From: Paenibacillus sanguinis 2301083 = DSM 16941
GTDB lineage: Bacteria > Bacillota > Bacilli > Paenibacillales > Paenibacillaceae
DNA length: 64,000 nucleotides
Assembly: GCF_000374825.1 (NCBI RefSeq)
Contig: NZ_KB895379.1
Coordinates: forward strand, 62,001-126,000
Reading direction: 5' to 3'
Shown: positions 27,971-37,029 of the stretch, piece after piece
How positions within the stretch are numbered: the first letter of the stretch is position 1
Layout: every line of letters starts with the position of its first letter
Notes under the pieces: generated by a model
What the model was told of the DNA's origin: nothing
The model's input: only the letters and a program-made list of their open reading frames with translations
Database searches by the model: none
Translations under genes and position numbers: made by a program

Positions 27971-28130
27971 GTTGTACCTCCCATGGGATTTAGCAAAAAA
28001 GCAGTCTATTTTGCAGTGTACTGATCGCCTGCAACGATTAACATACGGTTGACTGAGCGGATAAGTTACAAATATAGCAACTATTTCACTTCTTGCATTG
28101 TAACAAATTTTGACCTCAAAAATAAATAGA

Positions 28131-28190
28131 AGTGCGTACTATCAGTAACCCCTTCGTCCTGGGAAGACGCTTTTTGAACTAACTCCATTA
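28131..28190 (+). repeat. dispersed repeat, copy 3
   Basis: AAGTGCGTACTATCAG followed by CTTCGTCCTGGGAAGACG, CTTTTTGAACTAACTCC and ATTATAAA. The right half matches copies 1, 2 and 4. The inner part of the left half of copy 4 is missing. It lies just past the stop of the multi-TM2 gene. Confidence 0.6.
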
Positions 28191-29279
28191 TAAATTTTCG
28201 TCATATCTGCTCCGGCCTTGCCGCTTATGATTAGTCAACAACTTGATGCCTCCCCCGATCAGCAACACGGATACAATGAACGGGCGAAGATACTGGTCGA
28301 TGCGGAAGTACAAGCGAAGCTCGGGAAACCAGGAATCCAGCCAAGGCACCAGCAACTCCATCCCGATAAAATAAATCCCCAAAACAATAAGAACAATACC
28401 CAACCAATGCTGGTAACGTCCCTGCATATTCATTAACGGCTGATCCTCCAGCGGCAAAATTCCGTACCGACTGGTCTGCTGCAGCCCGTCAAAAAAGCAA
28501 TAGAACCAAATCACCGGAATGACAAACAGAAATACGGAAAGCCGCAGCACATCAATAATATAAAAGCTCCCTAGAAACAGCACCATCATTTGCAATCCCC
28601 GCTTCTGCAGACCGAGGTACATCTGACCGGCTCCGGGGAATGCTGATAATAGCGTTGCCAATACCTTGCTGCGCCGCCCTTCTACGCGTCCTAATTCCCA
28701 TTCATCAAGCAAGGATCGATCAAGCAGCAGCTCCCCGGCCTGCTTCCGATGCACAAGCTGAACGACATCAAACATGCAATAAAGCCAGATGATCGGCAGC
28801 AAGCCAAGGAGCAGCAAAAACACAGATTCCCCGGTAATCCCCGTGATGAAAAACATCATGGTGATGACACCGAAAAAGGAAATCAGAAAAGATAACCCCC
28901 GCTGCATTAGACCAAGCTGGAAGTGTCCCAAGCCCGGTACAAAGGATAACAGAATGGTGAAGAACTTCTCTTGCTCCATCCCTCCATGAGCATGAGGAAT
29001 CCCCGGATCATATCCCCCTGAGGGCACTTGCGGATCACGAAGCATCGTAATTAACAAATCCAGCATGGATATCCCCCATAGAATAGCCGCGCAAATCAGC
29101 GTAAACAGTATTAGCTCCTCGCTTTGCGCAAAAATACTTGCTATGGTACCGAACAGTAGTCCTCCAAACATCAAAATCAGGTAGGCCGTTCCCTTAACCT
29201 TTCTTCCCCAATATAAATGCCCGAAGCCCGAGATTAAATTTAAAATGCATGCCAGCATTCGGCTGCGTTGATAAGGCAT
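28188..29279 (-). CDS. multi-pass membrane protein with three TM2-like repeats
   Basis: A 363-residue membrane protein of unknown function. A TM2-like unit (Pro/Gly-rich turn, amphipathic Gly-x-Tyr/Phe-x-Gly loop and hydrophobic hairpin) occurs three times: GFGHLYWGRKVKG near 18, PGLGHFQLGLMQRG near 114 and PGAGQMYLGLQKRG near 215. A further membrane segment and a basic tail end the protein. It lies 46 bases after an anti-sigma gene and probably belongs to that ECF operon, perhaps as its sensor or target. Confidence 0.85.
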   Translation of the reverse strand: MPYQRSRMLACILNLISGFGHLYWGRKVKGTAYLILMFGGLLFGTIASIFAQSEELILFTLICAAILWGISMLDLLITMLRDPQVPSGGYDPGIPHAHGGMEQEKFFTILLSFVPGLGHFQLGLMQRGLSFLISFFGVITMMFFITGITGESVFLLLLGLLPIIWLYCMFDVVQLVHRKQAGELLLDRSLLDEWELGRVEGRRSKVLATLLSAFPGAGQMYLGLQKRGLQMMVLFLGSFYIIDVLRLSVFLFVIPVIWFYCFFDGLQQTSRYGILPLEDQPLMNMQGRYQHWLGIVLIVLGIYFIGMELLVPWLDSWFPELRLYFRIDQYLRPFIVSVLLIGGGIKLLTNHKRQGRSRYDENL

Positions 29280-29325
29280 GGTTCATCCTTCCTTTCTATG
29301 TTCATAGCAATGCTCTAGGTTTTGA

Positions 29326-29769
29326 TTAACGTCTCCAGGTATCGACCCATTTCACGGTCATATCCAGCATCCGTTCACTCAGCGGAATACTCTGCTGAGG
29401 GCGATTGATCCACTCACTGGTTCCTGAAGATAATGAGTCAAATAAGCCACATCCCATCAGCAGAACGGTAATGGCTGCCGCCACAGTATAATGAAATAAT
29501 GGATGCCTGCTCCACGTTTTTCTGCACTCTGTCTGTACAGGCCTAGCTTTCTCCTGCGGGATTGCCCCTAGCAACCTTTGCAAATAAAGCTCCTCTTCTT
29601 CCGGCTCCGGCAGCGTGGATTCCTGGGAAGAGAGAACGGCAGCATAGGCCTTGAACACTTCGTCATCCTGCAACAGCAACGCCTCCAGACGCTCTTCTTC
29701 TTCGCGGTCCATCATGCCGCTTATATAGCTATCCCACAAGGCTTGTTCGCTATCCTTCTTGCCACTCAT
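29326..29769 (-). CDS. probable anti-sigma factor without zinc motif
   Basis: A 147-residue single-pass protein. The cytosolic part (about 1-85) is acidic and helical (LWDSYISGMMDREEEERLEA), one membrane segment lies at about 91-110, and a short outside tail ends in VKWVDTWRR. It lacks the His-x3-Cys-x2-Cys motif of ZAS anti-sigma factors. ATG 29769 overlaps the sigma stop as ATGA and follows GGAGGAATGGGG, so it is translationally coupled. The role is inferred from position and topology. Confidence 0.78.
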   Translation of the reverse strand: MSGKKDSEQALWDSYISGMMDREEEERLEALLLQDDEVFKAYAAVLSSQESTLPEPEEEELYLQRLLGAIPQEKARPVQTECRKTWSRHPLFHYTVAAAITVLLMGCGLFDSLSSGTSEWINRPQQSIPLSERMLDMTVKWVDTWRR

Positions 29770-30314
29770 CCCCATTCCTCCTTCGGCCAATGATCTCGAA
29801 TGTAAGCTCTAGCCCGATACAATTTCGATTCCACCGTCTTTAACGTTACTCCAAGCTCTTGAGCAATCTGCTCATGGCTTTTACCTTCCAAGTAAAACTC
29901 CGTAACAATGCGGCGGTGTCCCTCCGGCAGTCGTTCGACTTTTTCCCGGAGTTCCTTGTTCCGCTCCGTCTCCAGCAGCCCTGTCATGTTATCATCCGTC
30001 TCTCCGGATAACTGAAATTCAAGATCGGCAGGGTCCCATTGCTCCTCCTGACGGCGATCGCGCTTTCGCTTAATGTCAATCGACTTATTGACAGCAATGC
30101 GGGTCATCCACGTTTTTAATCCTCGGGATCGGTAGCTCGGGAGAGACTTAAATATTTGCAGGAAGGTTTCCTGGGCAGCATCCTCTGCCTCTTTCGCATC
30201 GTGCAGTACGGAATAGGCAACCCGGTATATGTAGGTTCCATACTCACGAACCAGCCACGGAAATACGCTATGCTCGCCCTGCTGGAATTTTAGTATAAAT
30301 GATGCTTCATCAAT
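29766..30314 (-). CDS. ECF-type RNA polymerase sigma factor
   Basis: Sigma-70 family group 4 factor, about 182 residues. Region 2 includes YIYRVAYSVLHDAKEAEDAAQETFLQIF, of which the middle DAKEAEDAAQETF is the core; region 4 has LPEGHRRIVTEFYLEGKSHE and LGVTLKTVESKLYRAR. No ATG, GTG or TTG lies near the expected N-terminus. GGAGGAGGGG is followed by AGAGTC then ATT GAT GAA GCA, so ATT 30314 is the inferred start. The only upstream standard start is a TTG at 30398, which would add 28 residues unlike the family. It is followed by its anti-sigma gene with an ATGA overlap. Confidence 0.9.
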   Translation of the reverse strand: MDEASFILKFQQGEHSVFPWLVREYGTYIYRVAYSVLHDAKEAEDAAQETFLQIFKSLPSYRSRGLKTWMTRIAVNKSIDIKRKRDRRQEEQWDPADLEFQLSGETDDNMTGLLETERNKELREKVERLPEGHRRIVTEFYLEGKSHEQIAQELGVTLKTVESKLYRARAYIRDHWPKEEWG

Positions 30315-30414
30315 GACTCTCCCCTCCTCCCAAATATATAGACGACACCCCTTCGCCTTACCCCTGCATAAACTAGTAATTTTTTTGATCTGCAGCAAAT
30401 AAGTAGTTTACGTT

Positions 30415-31590
30415 CTAGTGAGCAGAGCGCTTGCTTCGTTCCCGCACAAATCCGAAATAGATAATCGTAAATAGTAACATACTGGCTGGCAGGACCAGGA
30501 AGCTAAGCCCATAACCAACCAGATCAACCATTTTGCCAAAGAAGACGTTAAACCCGATATCGAATAGCGAAGCTAGGCTAATTACAGCCCCCGTAGCCGT
30601 GGAGATCATGCTGGCAGGGAAAATATGCTGGAGCATCATGAGCATCGTTGGATACAAAATAGAGAAAAACAGTCCACTTGCGCTCAACAGCCATAAGGTG
30701 GAGACCCCTCCTAAAACCCCGGTCACATACAAAAGACTCCCCCCCACGGTAAAGATCGTAATACTTCGGTGAATGCCCAATCTATCAATTAGCGGCGAGA
30801 AAATTAATCGTCCTGCCGTTATGCCGCCAAAGAAAATCGCTAGTGCGTTTGCCGCCGTCCCCTTGGCCAAAGACAGATGCTGCATGCCATAAGCCACCAG
30901 CCAATTCATAATCCCATGCTCAGCTATAAAATAAAAACCAAATAACAGCACCACAGGTATGAAGGAACGATTGGCTAATACATCCTTGAAACGATACTTG
31001 CTGCGTTCATTTGCTCCGATTGCTCCGGCACTGCGATGATCTGGAATTCGACTCATGGCAATGCACAAAAAAGCAGCCACCCCCAGTACAAGCAAAAGGC
31101 CATTGGTTAGCTTCCAATCATAGAAATCTGAAGCCAAATTCCCCGTCACGCTCTGACTTCCACTTGTACCCACGCCTTGCGCAAAGAATAAAAAATTAAC
31201 GGCGAGTCCAGGTGTGGCCGCAAATAACAAGGGGGTCACAATGTTAATTGTTGTGCTCAACAAAGTGGAGGCCCCCATAGCAAAGAACATCCCAATCAGG
31301 ACAGCATAGAAGTTATCGCTCGCTACAAACAACAGCAAAGCCAGCATCCAGATCAGCAGCATGGCAAGCATCGCTGTCTTGCGTGGGAAGCGGTCTGTTA
31401 ATCTGCCGCCAATAAGTAAAAAAACAAGATTACCCGCATAGCTGACGGTCACAATTTGAGCCGCCTGGTGTGTCGTCAAGCTAAAGTGATCAGTAAAGAT
31501 CACAGAAAAGACGCCTCGCAGACTATCGCTGGCGCCCAAGGCTATCATCAGTATAAGAAATCCCCAAAATGCAATATTTTTCTGTTTCAC
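30415..31590 (-). CDS. MFS transporter
   Basis: A 391-residue major facilitator with about twelve membrane segments. The loop 2-3 signature GGRLTDRFPRKTAM is clear. Asp/Arg at SDSLRG in helix 1 recall sugar or organic-acid members, but the substrate cannot be assigned. The gene lies upstream of the ECF sigma gene on the same strand with no terminator seen between. Confidence 0.88.
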   Translation of the reverse strand: MKQKNIAFWGFLILMIALGASDSLRGVFSVIFTDHFSLTTHQAAQIVTVSYAGNLVFLLIGGRLTDRFPRKTAMLAMLLIWMLALLLFVASDNFYAVLIGMFFAMGASTLLSTTINIVTPLLFAATPGLAVNFLFFAQGVGTSGSQSVTGNLASDFYDWKLTNGLLLVLGVAAFLCIAMSRIPDHRSAGAIGANERSKYRFKDVLANRSFIPVVLLFGFYFIAEHGIMNWLVAYGMQHLSLAKGTAANALAIFFGGITAGRLIFSPLIDRLGIHRSITIFTVGGSLLYVTGVLGGVSTLWLLSASGLFFSILYPTMLMMLQHIFPASMISTATGAVISLASLFDIGFNVFFGKMVDLVGYGLSFLVLPASMLLFTIIYFGFVRERSKRSAH

Positions 31591-31655
31591 TATAGTCTGT
31601 CTCCTATTGAGCGTACCAAATAATCTCTCTCATACGCGATGGTAATATTCGTTAT

Positions 31656-32564
31656 TTATTGAAATACATTCAATCTCACTCGTAAGAAATTGTATATTTC
31701 TTCGGCAATATTAACCTGACAGCAAGACTCCAATCCTTCAAATCCCGGAGAGGAGTTAGCCTCACAAATTTTATAGTGATCGCCGTCAAAGAGTAGATCA
31801 ATGCCAGCAATATCAAGGTTAAGCAAACGTGCTGTCTCCAGAGCAAGCCATTCAATCTCCGGGTTAATCTCATAAGGCTCCACAAATCCACCACGAGAAA
31901 AATTAGCCTTAAAGCTATCATTGCCAGAGCTTCTCTTCATCGCCGCTATGGCTCGTCCGCCTATGGTCAGCACTCGCACATCCATGCCTCGGCTGGATTC
32001 TACGAATTCCTGCAAGATCATAGTAGCATTTTCCTTATAGGCATTGATCATTTCCAACAGGTCTATGAATTTCGACTTTGTTTCAGCCAGAAATACGCCA
32101 CTGCCTTGCGACCCTGAAATCGTCTTGACAACCACCGGGAATCCCAGATGCTTCTCCACCAAATCAACATCTACCTTTGAGCGAATGAGCATCGTCTTGG
32201 GCACAGGCAGATTATACTCTGCGAGGATTTGCAGGGTAAATAGCTTGTCCTTCACAGTATCGATGCTTTGGGCAGAGTTGAAGGTACGGACTCCCAATCG
32301 CTCCAAATGACGGATTAACGCCAAGCCGAAATAGTTCGTATTCGCCCCCATGCGTGGCAGTACAAAATCAGGTAGCTGTACGACTTCCCCGTCAACCATC
32401 ACGCTTTTACGGTCATCTCTGGTCACAATCAACTCCAACTGCTCCGGGGCAAGCACACGCACATCAATCTCTTGCTTATGGGCCTCTTCTATCAATCGCT
32501 GCAATTCGTAGGTTTCCGGCTTCACGTCATTCACTGAGCTCTTATAGATAATCCAACCTTGCAT
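31656..32564 (-). CDS. RimK-family ATP-grasp ligase
   Basis: A 302-residue ATP-grasp enzyme of the RimK/LysX type, which joins an amino acid (often glutamate) to a carboxylate of a protein or small molecule. Visible blocks are PKTMLI, GFPVVVKTISGSQGSGVF, LQEFVESSRGMDVRVLTI, FKANFSRGGFVEPYEI and ICEANSSPGFEGLE. ATG 32564 follows GGGGGTAG. It stands alone between an MFS gene and dnaD, so the substrate is unknown. Confidence 0.9.
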   Translation of the reverse strand: MQGWIIYKSSVNDVKPETYELQRLIEEAHKQEIDVRVLAPEQLELIVTRDDRKSVMVDGEVVQLPDFVLPRMGANTNYFGLALIRHLERLGVRTFNSAQSIDTVKDKLFTLQILAEYNLPVPKTMLIRSKVDVDLVEKHLGFPVVVKTISGSQGSGVFLAETKSKFIDLLEMINAYKENATMILQEFVESSRGMDVRVLTIGGRAIAAMKRSSGNDSFKANFSRGGFVEPYEINPEIEWLALETARLLNLDIAGIDLLFDGDHYKICEANSSPGFEGLESCCQVNIAEEIYNFLRVRLNVFQ

Positions 32565-32678
32565 CAACAACTACCCCCAGCTTCAAATTCGCATAGTCTC
32601 TGATTTCCTATCCCAGCATACGATGTCAATGCGTGATTAGTATGTTCTGAATTCAACAAGTTTGTAAAATAATCAATG

Positions 32679-32725
32679 AAAAAACCAGGAACCTCCACTG
32701 CGTATTACAGTAGTCATTCCTGGTT
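32679..32725 (-). terminator. rho-independent terminator after dnaD
   Basis: AACCAGGAA/TTCCTGGTT stem with a 25-base loop that can itself pair in part, followed by a T run on the minus strand. Confidence 0.85.
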
Positions 32726-32731
32726 GTAGAA

Positions 32732-33421
32732 TTATCGATAATTGCTGCGAAAACGTTGCGTATATGCTTTGGCATCCTCGGCTGTCCGCACCCGGTTGCG
32801 GCTCCACTCCAGCAAGATCCTGTCGATGTAGCGAAAGTGAACCTTTCCGGCAAACACCGCTTCCTTCAAAGCTAACAAAATCAGTTCTTCAGGGTAATGG
32901 TCCTGATCCACCCAGCCGGAGATCGTTTCGAGCTCCATGGGAGATAGCGTGCGGGCGAATTCCCTCTCAAATATGACAAAAAGGTTGCGCTCTTGCTCCT
33001 CTTCGCGGCCAGAATCCCCCGCTGGTTCAGCCACTTTGCGCTGATGAGAGGAAGATGGCCCCTCGGCCAGGAAGCGGCCAAGTTGATCATACATTCCTGT
33101 CAAATTATAACGCTCCGAGCGAATGCCGGTCAGTTCGTCGGTAGTCTCATCAATTCTGAGCCAACCATCCTTCAACAAACGGCGCAGGATGGGAGCGATC
33201 ATACCGGGCTCAGTCCCCATCCGGTATTCCAGTTGCTGGATAGAAGGGAACTCATTATGCTCCATCTGTTGAAAGGTCAACAATTGAATTAACAACATGA
33301 CCTCTATATCGCTTAGGCCAAGCTTACGGTAATGAAGCAGCAACGGGAAGGGAACCTGAACGGTTCCCGCCGTCAAACCCAAGGCAATGCCTTTGGCCCA
33401 TGACTGATTGCTCTCATACAT
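32732..33421 (-). CDS. dnaD: DnaD-domain replication protein
   Basis: Primosome component that helps load the helicase at the origin and at restart sites. It has 229 residues: an N-terminal winged-helix domain (about 15-110; LSDIEVMLLIQLL) and a C-terminal DnaB_2/DnaD domain (about 145-225; FEREFARTLSPMELETISGW, YIDRILLEW). ATG follows GGGGGG. It lies 24 bases after asnS, the order known in Bacillus. Confidence 0.95.
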   Translation of the reverse strand: MYESNQSWAKGIALGLTAGTVQVPFPLLLHYRKLGLSDIEVMLLIQLLTFQQMEHNEFPSIQQLEYRMGTEPGMIAPILRRLLKDGWLRIDETTDELTGIRSERYNLTGMYDQLGRFLAEGPSSSHQRKVAEPAGDSGREEEQERNLFVIFEREFARTLSPMELETISGWVDQDHYPEELILLALKEAVFAGKVHFRYIDRILLEWSRNRVRTAEDAKAYTQRFRSNYR

Positions 33422-33445
33422 AGGTTAACCCCCCTGTGATCCAAA

Positions 33446-34741
33446 TCAAGGATACAGGCGATACAGCATCCGTGGGAACGGAATAGTCTCCCGCACATGA
33501 TCCAGCCCGCATAACCAGGCTACTGTCCGCTCCAGACCCAGACCAAAGCCGGAGTGAGGCACCGAACCATATTTGCGAAGATCAAGATACCATTGGTAGA
33601 CCTCCGGAGACAACTGATGCTCCTTGAAGCGAGCTTCCATCAGCTCAGGATCATCGATCCGCTGCGACCCGCCAATGATCTCGCCGTACCCTTCCGGTGC
33701 AATCATGTCGGCGCATAATACAACCTCCGGACGGTTAGGGTCCGGCTTCATATAGAACGCCTTGATTCCCACAGGATAATGTGTGATGAAGACCGGCTTC
33801 TCGTAACGTTCGGCAATTGCTGTCTCATGAGGTGCTCCAAAATCTTCACCCCAGGGAATATCGAAGCCCTGGGTATGCAAGTAATCGATCGCTTCATCAT
33901 AAGTAATCCGTGGGAACGGAGCTTGGATATTCTCCAGCTTCGATACATCCCGGCCCACCGCCTCAAGCTCGGTCCGGCAATTCTTCAGCACAGACTGTAC
34001 GACAAAGGTAATGAAATTCTCCTGTACCTGGAGGCTTTCCTCATGGTCGGTGAAAGCCATCTCGGGTTCAATCATCCAGAATTCGATCAGATGTCGACGT
34101 GTTTTGGACTTCTCCGCCCGGAACGTTGGTCCAAACGAATACACCTTGCCCAGCGCCATTGCCGCTGCTTCCATATACAACTGTCCGCTTTGCGTCAAAT
34201 AAGCATCTTCCTCGAAGTATTTCGTATGGAATAAATTCGTAGTACCTTCAGCCGAGGTCGGCGTAAGAATTGGCGGGTCAACCAGGGTGAACCCGTTTTG
34301 ATCGAAAAATTGCTGTACAGCACGAATAATTTCGGCCCGGATCACCATGACCGCCCGTTGCTTGGAAGAACGGAGCCATAAGTGGCGGTGATCCATCAGG
34401 AAATCAACACCGTGTTCTTTTGGCGTAATCGGATAGTTCTCGGTCAAATGAATGATTTCAATCTCCGTTACCGTCATTTCATAGCCCGATTGGCTTCGGG
34501 GCTCCTCACGAATAATCCCCGTTACGTACATCGAAGATTCCTGAGTCAAGCTTTTGGCGTTGTTCCAGGTATCCTCCGATACTTCGCTTTTCACCACAAC
34601 TGCCTGAATATAGCCCGTTCCGTCGCGAAGCTGCAAAAATTGAATTTTGCCGCTAGAGCGTTTGTTGTTAAGCCAGCTGCCGATGACAACCGTCTCTCCA
34701 ACATGCTCTTTCACTTGACGAATCACCGTTTTGACCGCCAT
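33446..34741 (-). CDS. asnS: asparagine--tRNA ligase
   Basis: Class IIb aminoacyl-tRNA synthetase. It has 431 residues with an N-terminal OB-fold anticodon-binding domain (about 1-110) and a catalytic core. Motif 2 is seen in the [21 protein letters not shown] segment and motif 3 in [18 protein letters not shown] follows GAGGAGAG. Heads asnS-dnaD. Confidence 0.97.
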   Translation of the reverse strand: MAVKTVIRQVKEHVGETVVIGSWLNNKRSSGKIQFLQLRDGTGYIQAVVVKSEVSEDTWNNAKSLTQESSMYVTGIIREEPRSQSGYEMTVTEIEIIHLTENYPITPKEHGVDFLMDHRHLWLRSSKQRAVMVIRAEIIRAVQQFFDQNGFTLVDPPILTPTSAEGTTNLFHTKYFEEDAYLTQSGQLYMEAAAMALGKVYSFGPTFRAEKSKTRRHLIEFWMIEPEMAFTDHEESLQVQENFITFVVQSVLKNCRTELEAVGRDVSKLENIQAPFPRITYDEAIDYLHTQGFDIPWGEDFGAPHETAIAERYEKPVFITHYPVGIKAFYMKPDPNRPEVVLCADMIAPEGYGEIIGGSQRIDDPELMEARFKEHQLSPEVYQWYLDLRKYGSVPHSGFGLGLERTVAWLCGLDHVRETIPFPRMLYRLYP

Positions 34742-34808
34742 GCCTTTATCTCTCCTCTAACATCACTATAAAATGGTTTAAAGCTCTTATGTCTACAATT
34801 CGCCGCGA

Positions 34809-36014
34809 CTACTTCGATTCCTCCACAATGTTCAGGGTATCACGGGCAATCATCAACTCTTCGTTTGTCGGGATGACCAGAACCTCTACCTTGGAATTCG
34901 GCGTAGAAATGCGGCGCGGATCGCCGGAACGCACCTTGTTCAACTCGGGATCAATCTCTATGCCCAGGTAAGTCAGGTTCTCAAGCACTTTCTCTCGCAC
35001 AATGACCGAGTTCTCGCCAACACCAGCGGTAAAGACAATGACATCGACACCGTTCATGGCTGCGGCATAGGCACCGATATATTTGCGCAAGCGATATTCA
35101 TACATTTCAAAAGCAAGCGTTTCGTTTGGCTTGCCTTCCTCCCAGCCATCCGTGATGTCACGCATATCACTGCTGCTGCCGGAAATCGCCAGAAGTCCGC
35201 TATGCTTGTTCAGCATGGAGTTGACCTCGCTAATCGATAATTCTTCCTTGTTCATGACGAAGGTAACGACCGTCGGATCCAAATCACCGCTGCGCGTGCC
35301 CATCATCAGACCTTCCAATGGAGTCAAGCCCATCGAGGTATCCACAGAAACGCCGCCCTTGACAGCTGTCAAGCTAGCCCCATTACCGATATGACAGGTA
35401 ATAATCTTCAGATCCTCGATCGGACGATCCAGATACTCGGCTGCTACACGGCTGACATATTTATGCGAAGTACCATGCGCACCATAACGGCGAATGCGAT
35501 GCTTCTTATAGAGCACCTTAGGAATCGGATACAAATACACCTTTTCCTCCATCGTTTGGTGGAAGGCGGTGTCAAATGCCACTACCTGCGGTACACCCGG
35601 CATATTAGCCTCTGCCGCGTTAATCCCCATGATGGCCGGTGGATTATGTAGCGGAGCCAGGTCGAACAGACGGCGTATTTCCGCTTTCGCCTCAGGAGTC
35701 ACCAAGGCTGAACCTTTGAAGTATTCACCGCCGTGCACAACGCGATGTCCTACAGCTTCGATCTCACCGATGGATTGAATCACGCCATGCTCTGGGTCTG
35801 TCAGCTTATCAAGCACTTTACGGATAGCTGTTGTATGCTCCAGAATTTCACTGACTTCCGTTACTTCTTCCTTGCCGGTTGGCTTATGGTTGAGGATCGA
35901 AGAATCCATGCCGATCCGCTCCACTAGGCCTTTGGCCAAAACCGATTCGTCTGTCATGTCGTACAATTGATATTTAAGGGAAGAACTTCCCGCATTAATG
36001 ACTAATACTTTCAC
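34809..36014 (-). CDS. ackA: acetate kinase
   Basis: Converts acetyl phosphate and ADP to acetate and ATP. It has 401 residues; signatures are VLVINAGSSSLKYQLY and MGTRSGDLDP, with AFDTAFHQTM and the HGTSHKYVS loop. It starts with GTG overlapping the TGA stop of the preceding dehydrogenase gene (GTGA), so the two are translationally coupled. Confidence 0.96.
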   Translation of the reverse strand: MKVLVINAGSSSLKYQLYDMTDESVLAKGLVERIGMDSSILNHKPTGKEEVTEVSEILEHTTAIRKVLDKLTDPEHGVIQSIGEIEAVGHRVVHGGEYFKGSALVTPEAKAEIRRLFDLAPLHNPPAIMGINAAEANMPGVPQVVAFDTAFHQTMEEKVYLYPIPKVLYKKHRIRRYGAHGTSHKYVSRVAAEYLDRPIEDLKIITCHIGNGASLTAVKGGVSVDTSMGLTPLEGLMMGTRSGDLDPTVVTFVMNKEELSISEVNSMLNKHSGLLAISGSSSDMRDITDGWEEGKPNETLAFEMYEYRLRKYIGAYAAAMNGVDVIVFTAGVGENSVIVREKVLENLTYLGIEIDPELNKVRSGDPRRISTPNSKVEVLVIPTNEELMIARDTLNIVEESK

Positions 36015-36883
36015 AGTCGATCACCATCCTTGTCATATTTGAAGAACCCTTCACCCGATTTTACACCAAGGTGACCGGCACGAACCATCTTCTTCAGTAC
36101 AAACGAAGGACGATATTTCAATTCACCAAATTCACGGAACATACGCTCAAGCGCTGCAAGCACCGAATCCAGACCAAAGCGGTCTGCCATTTCCAATGGT
36201 CCATATTGGAACTGGTAGCCAACGCGCATAGCTTCGTCAATTTCTTCGGCTGAAGCGACGCCTTCTCCGAGCACATGCAACGCTTCGTTGATCATAACGC
36301 AAATAATCCGGGACGTTACAAAGCCCGGCGACTCATATACCATGACACCGCGTTTCTCGACTACTTCTTCTACAAACCGTTTCGTTTCTTCAAAGGTCGT
36401 TTCCGAGGTTTTCAAACCGCGAATAATTTCGACCAGATTAATTTTGGCAACAGGATAAATAAAGTGCATGCCGATCACACGCTCCGGATAAATCGTTCCT
36501 CCGGCAATCTCGGTCAGACTCAAAGTTGAAGTATTGCTGGCAAGAATAATATTGCTCGGACATACTTGATCCAACTGCTTGAACACCTCTTTTTTGGCAT
36601 CCAAATCTTCCGAAATACTCTCAATGACCATATCGCAGGTACCGAGCTCGGCAAAATGAGTTACTTTATGGATTCGGGATAAAATCAATTTTTTCTCAGC
36701 CTTCGTAATTGCCCATTTCTCCAGTTGCTTGTCGAGGCTGGTCTCAATCATGCTATAGGCATGGTTCAGCTTTTCGGTTGTTTCTTCCACGAGCAGTACG
36801 TCAAGGCCCTTGGCCGCCAGCATCTCACTGATGCCTTGCCCCATTGTGCCACCACCGATGACACCTATTCTTTTGTAATTCAT
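36011..36883 (-). CDS. 3-hydroxybutyryl-CoA dehydrogenase
   Basis: NAD(P)-dependent 3-hydroxyacyl-CoA dehydrogenase (Hbd/FadB N-terminal family), 290 residues. The Rossmann motif GVIGGGTMGQGISEML is at the N-terminus, IESISEDLDAKKEVF follows, the catalytic His is in RVIGMHFIYPVAKINLVEII, and the C-terminal dimer domain has YKDKDG-like ends (SGEGFFKYDKDGDR). ATG 36883 follows GCGAGAGG. No thiolase or crotonase is adjacent; pairing with ackA suggests fermentative or overflow use of acyl-CoA. Confidence 0.93.
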   Translation of the reverse strand: MNYKRIGVIGGGTMGQGISEMLAAKGLDVLLVEETTEKLNHAYSMIETSLDKQLEKWAITKAEKKLILSRIHKVTHFAELGTCDMVIESISEDLDAKKEVFKQLDQVCPSNIILASNTSTLSLTEIAGGTIYPERVIGMHFIYPVAKINLVEIIRGLKTSETTFEETKRFVEEVVEKRGVMVYESPGFVTSRIICVMINEALHVLGEGVASAEEIDEAMRVGYQFQYGPLEMADRFGLDSVLAALERMFREFGELKYRPSFVLKKMVRAGHLGVKSGEGFFKYDKDGDRL

Positions 36884-36987
36884 GGTCCTCTCGCTCCATC
36901 CTTTCATCTACTGTACATAATATGGTTCCCTGGATGTCGAATAATACATTTTCCTATACCCAACATATAATAATATCTTAGCACGAA

Positions 36988-37029
36988 GAAAAAGTAAAAA
37001 GAATAACCGGCATAGCGAATTATGCCGGT
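36988..37029 (-). terminator. rho-independent terminator after the FtsH-like gene
   Basis: ACCGGCATA/TATGCCGGT stem overlapping the stop codon, followed by TATTCTTTTTAC on the minus strand. Confidence 0.75.
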
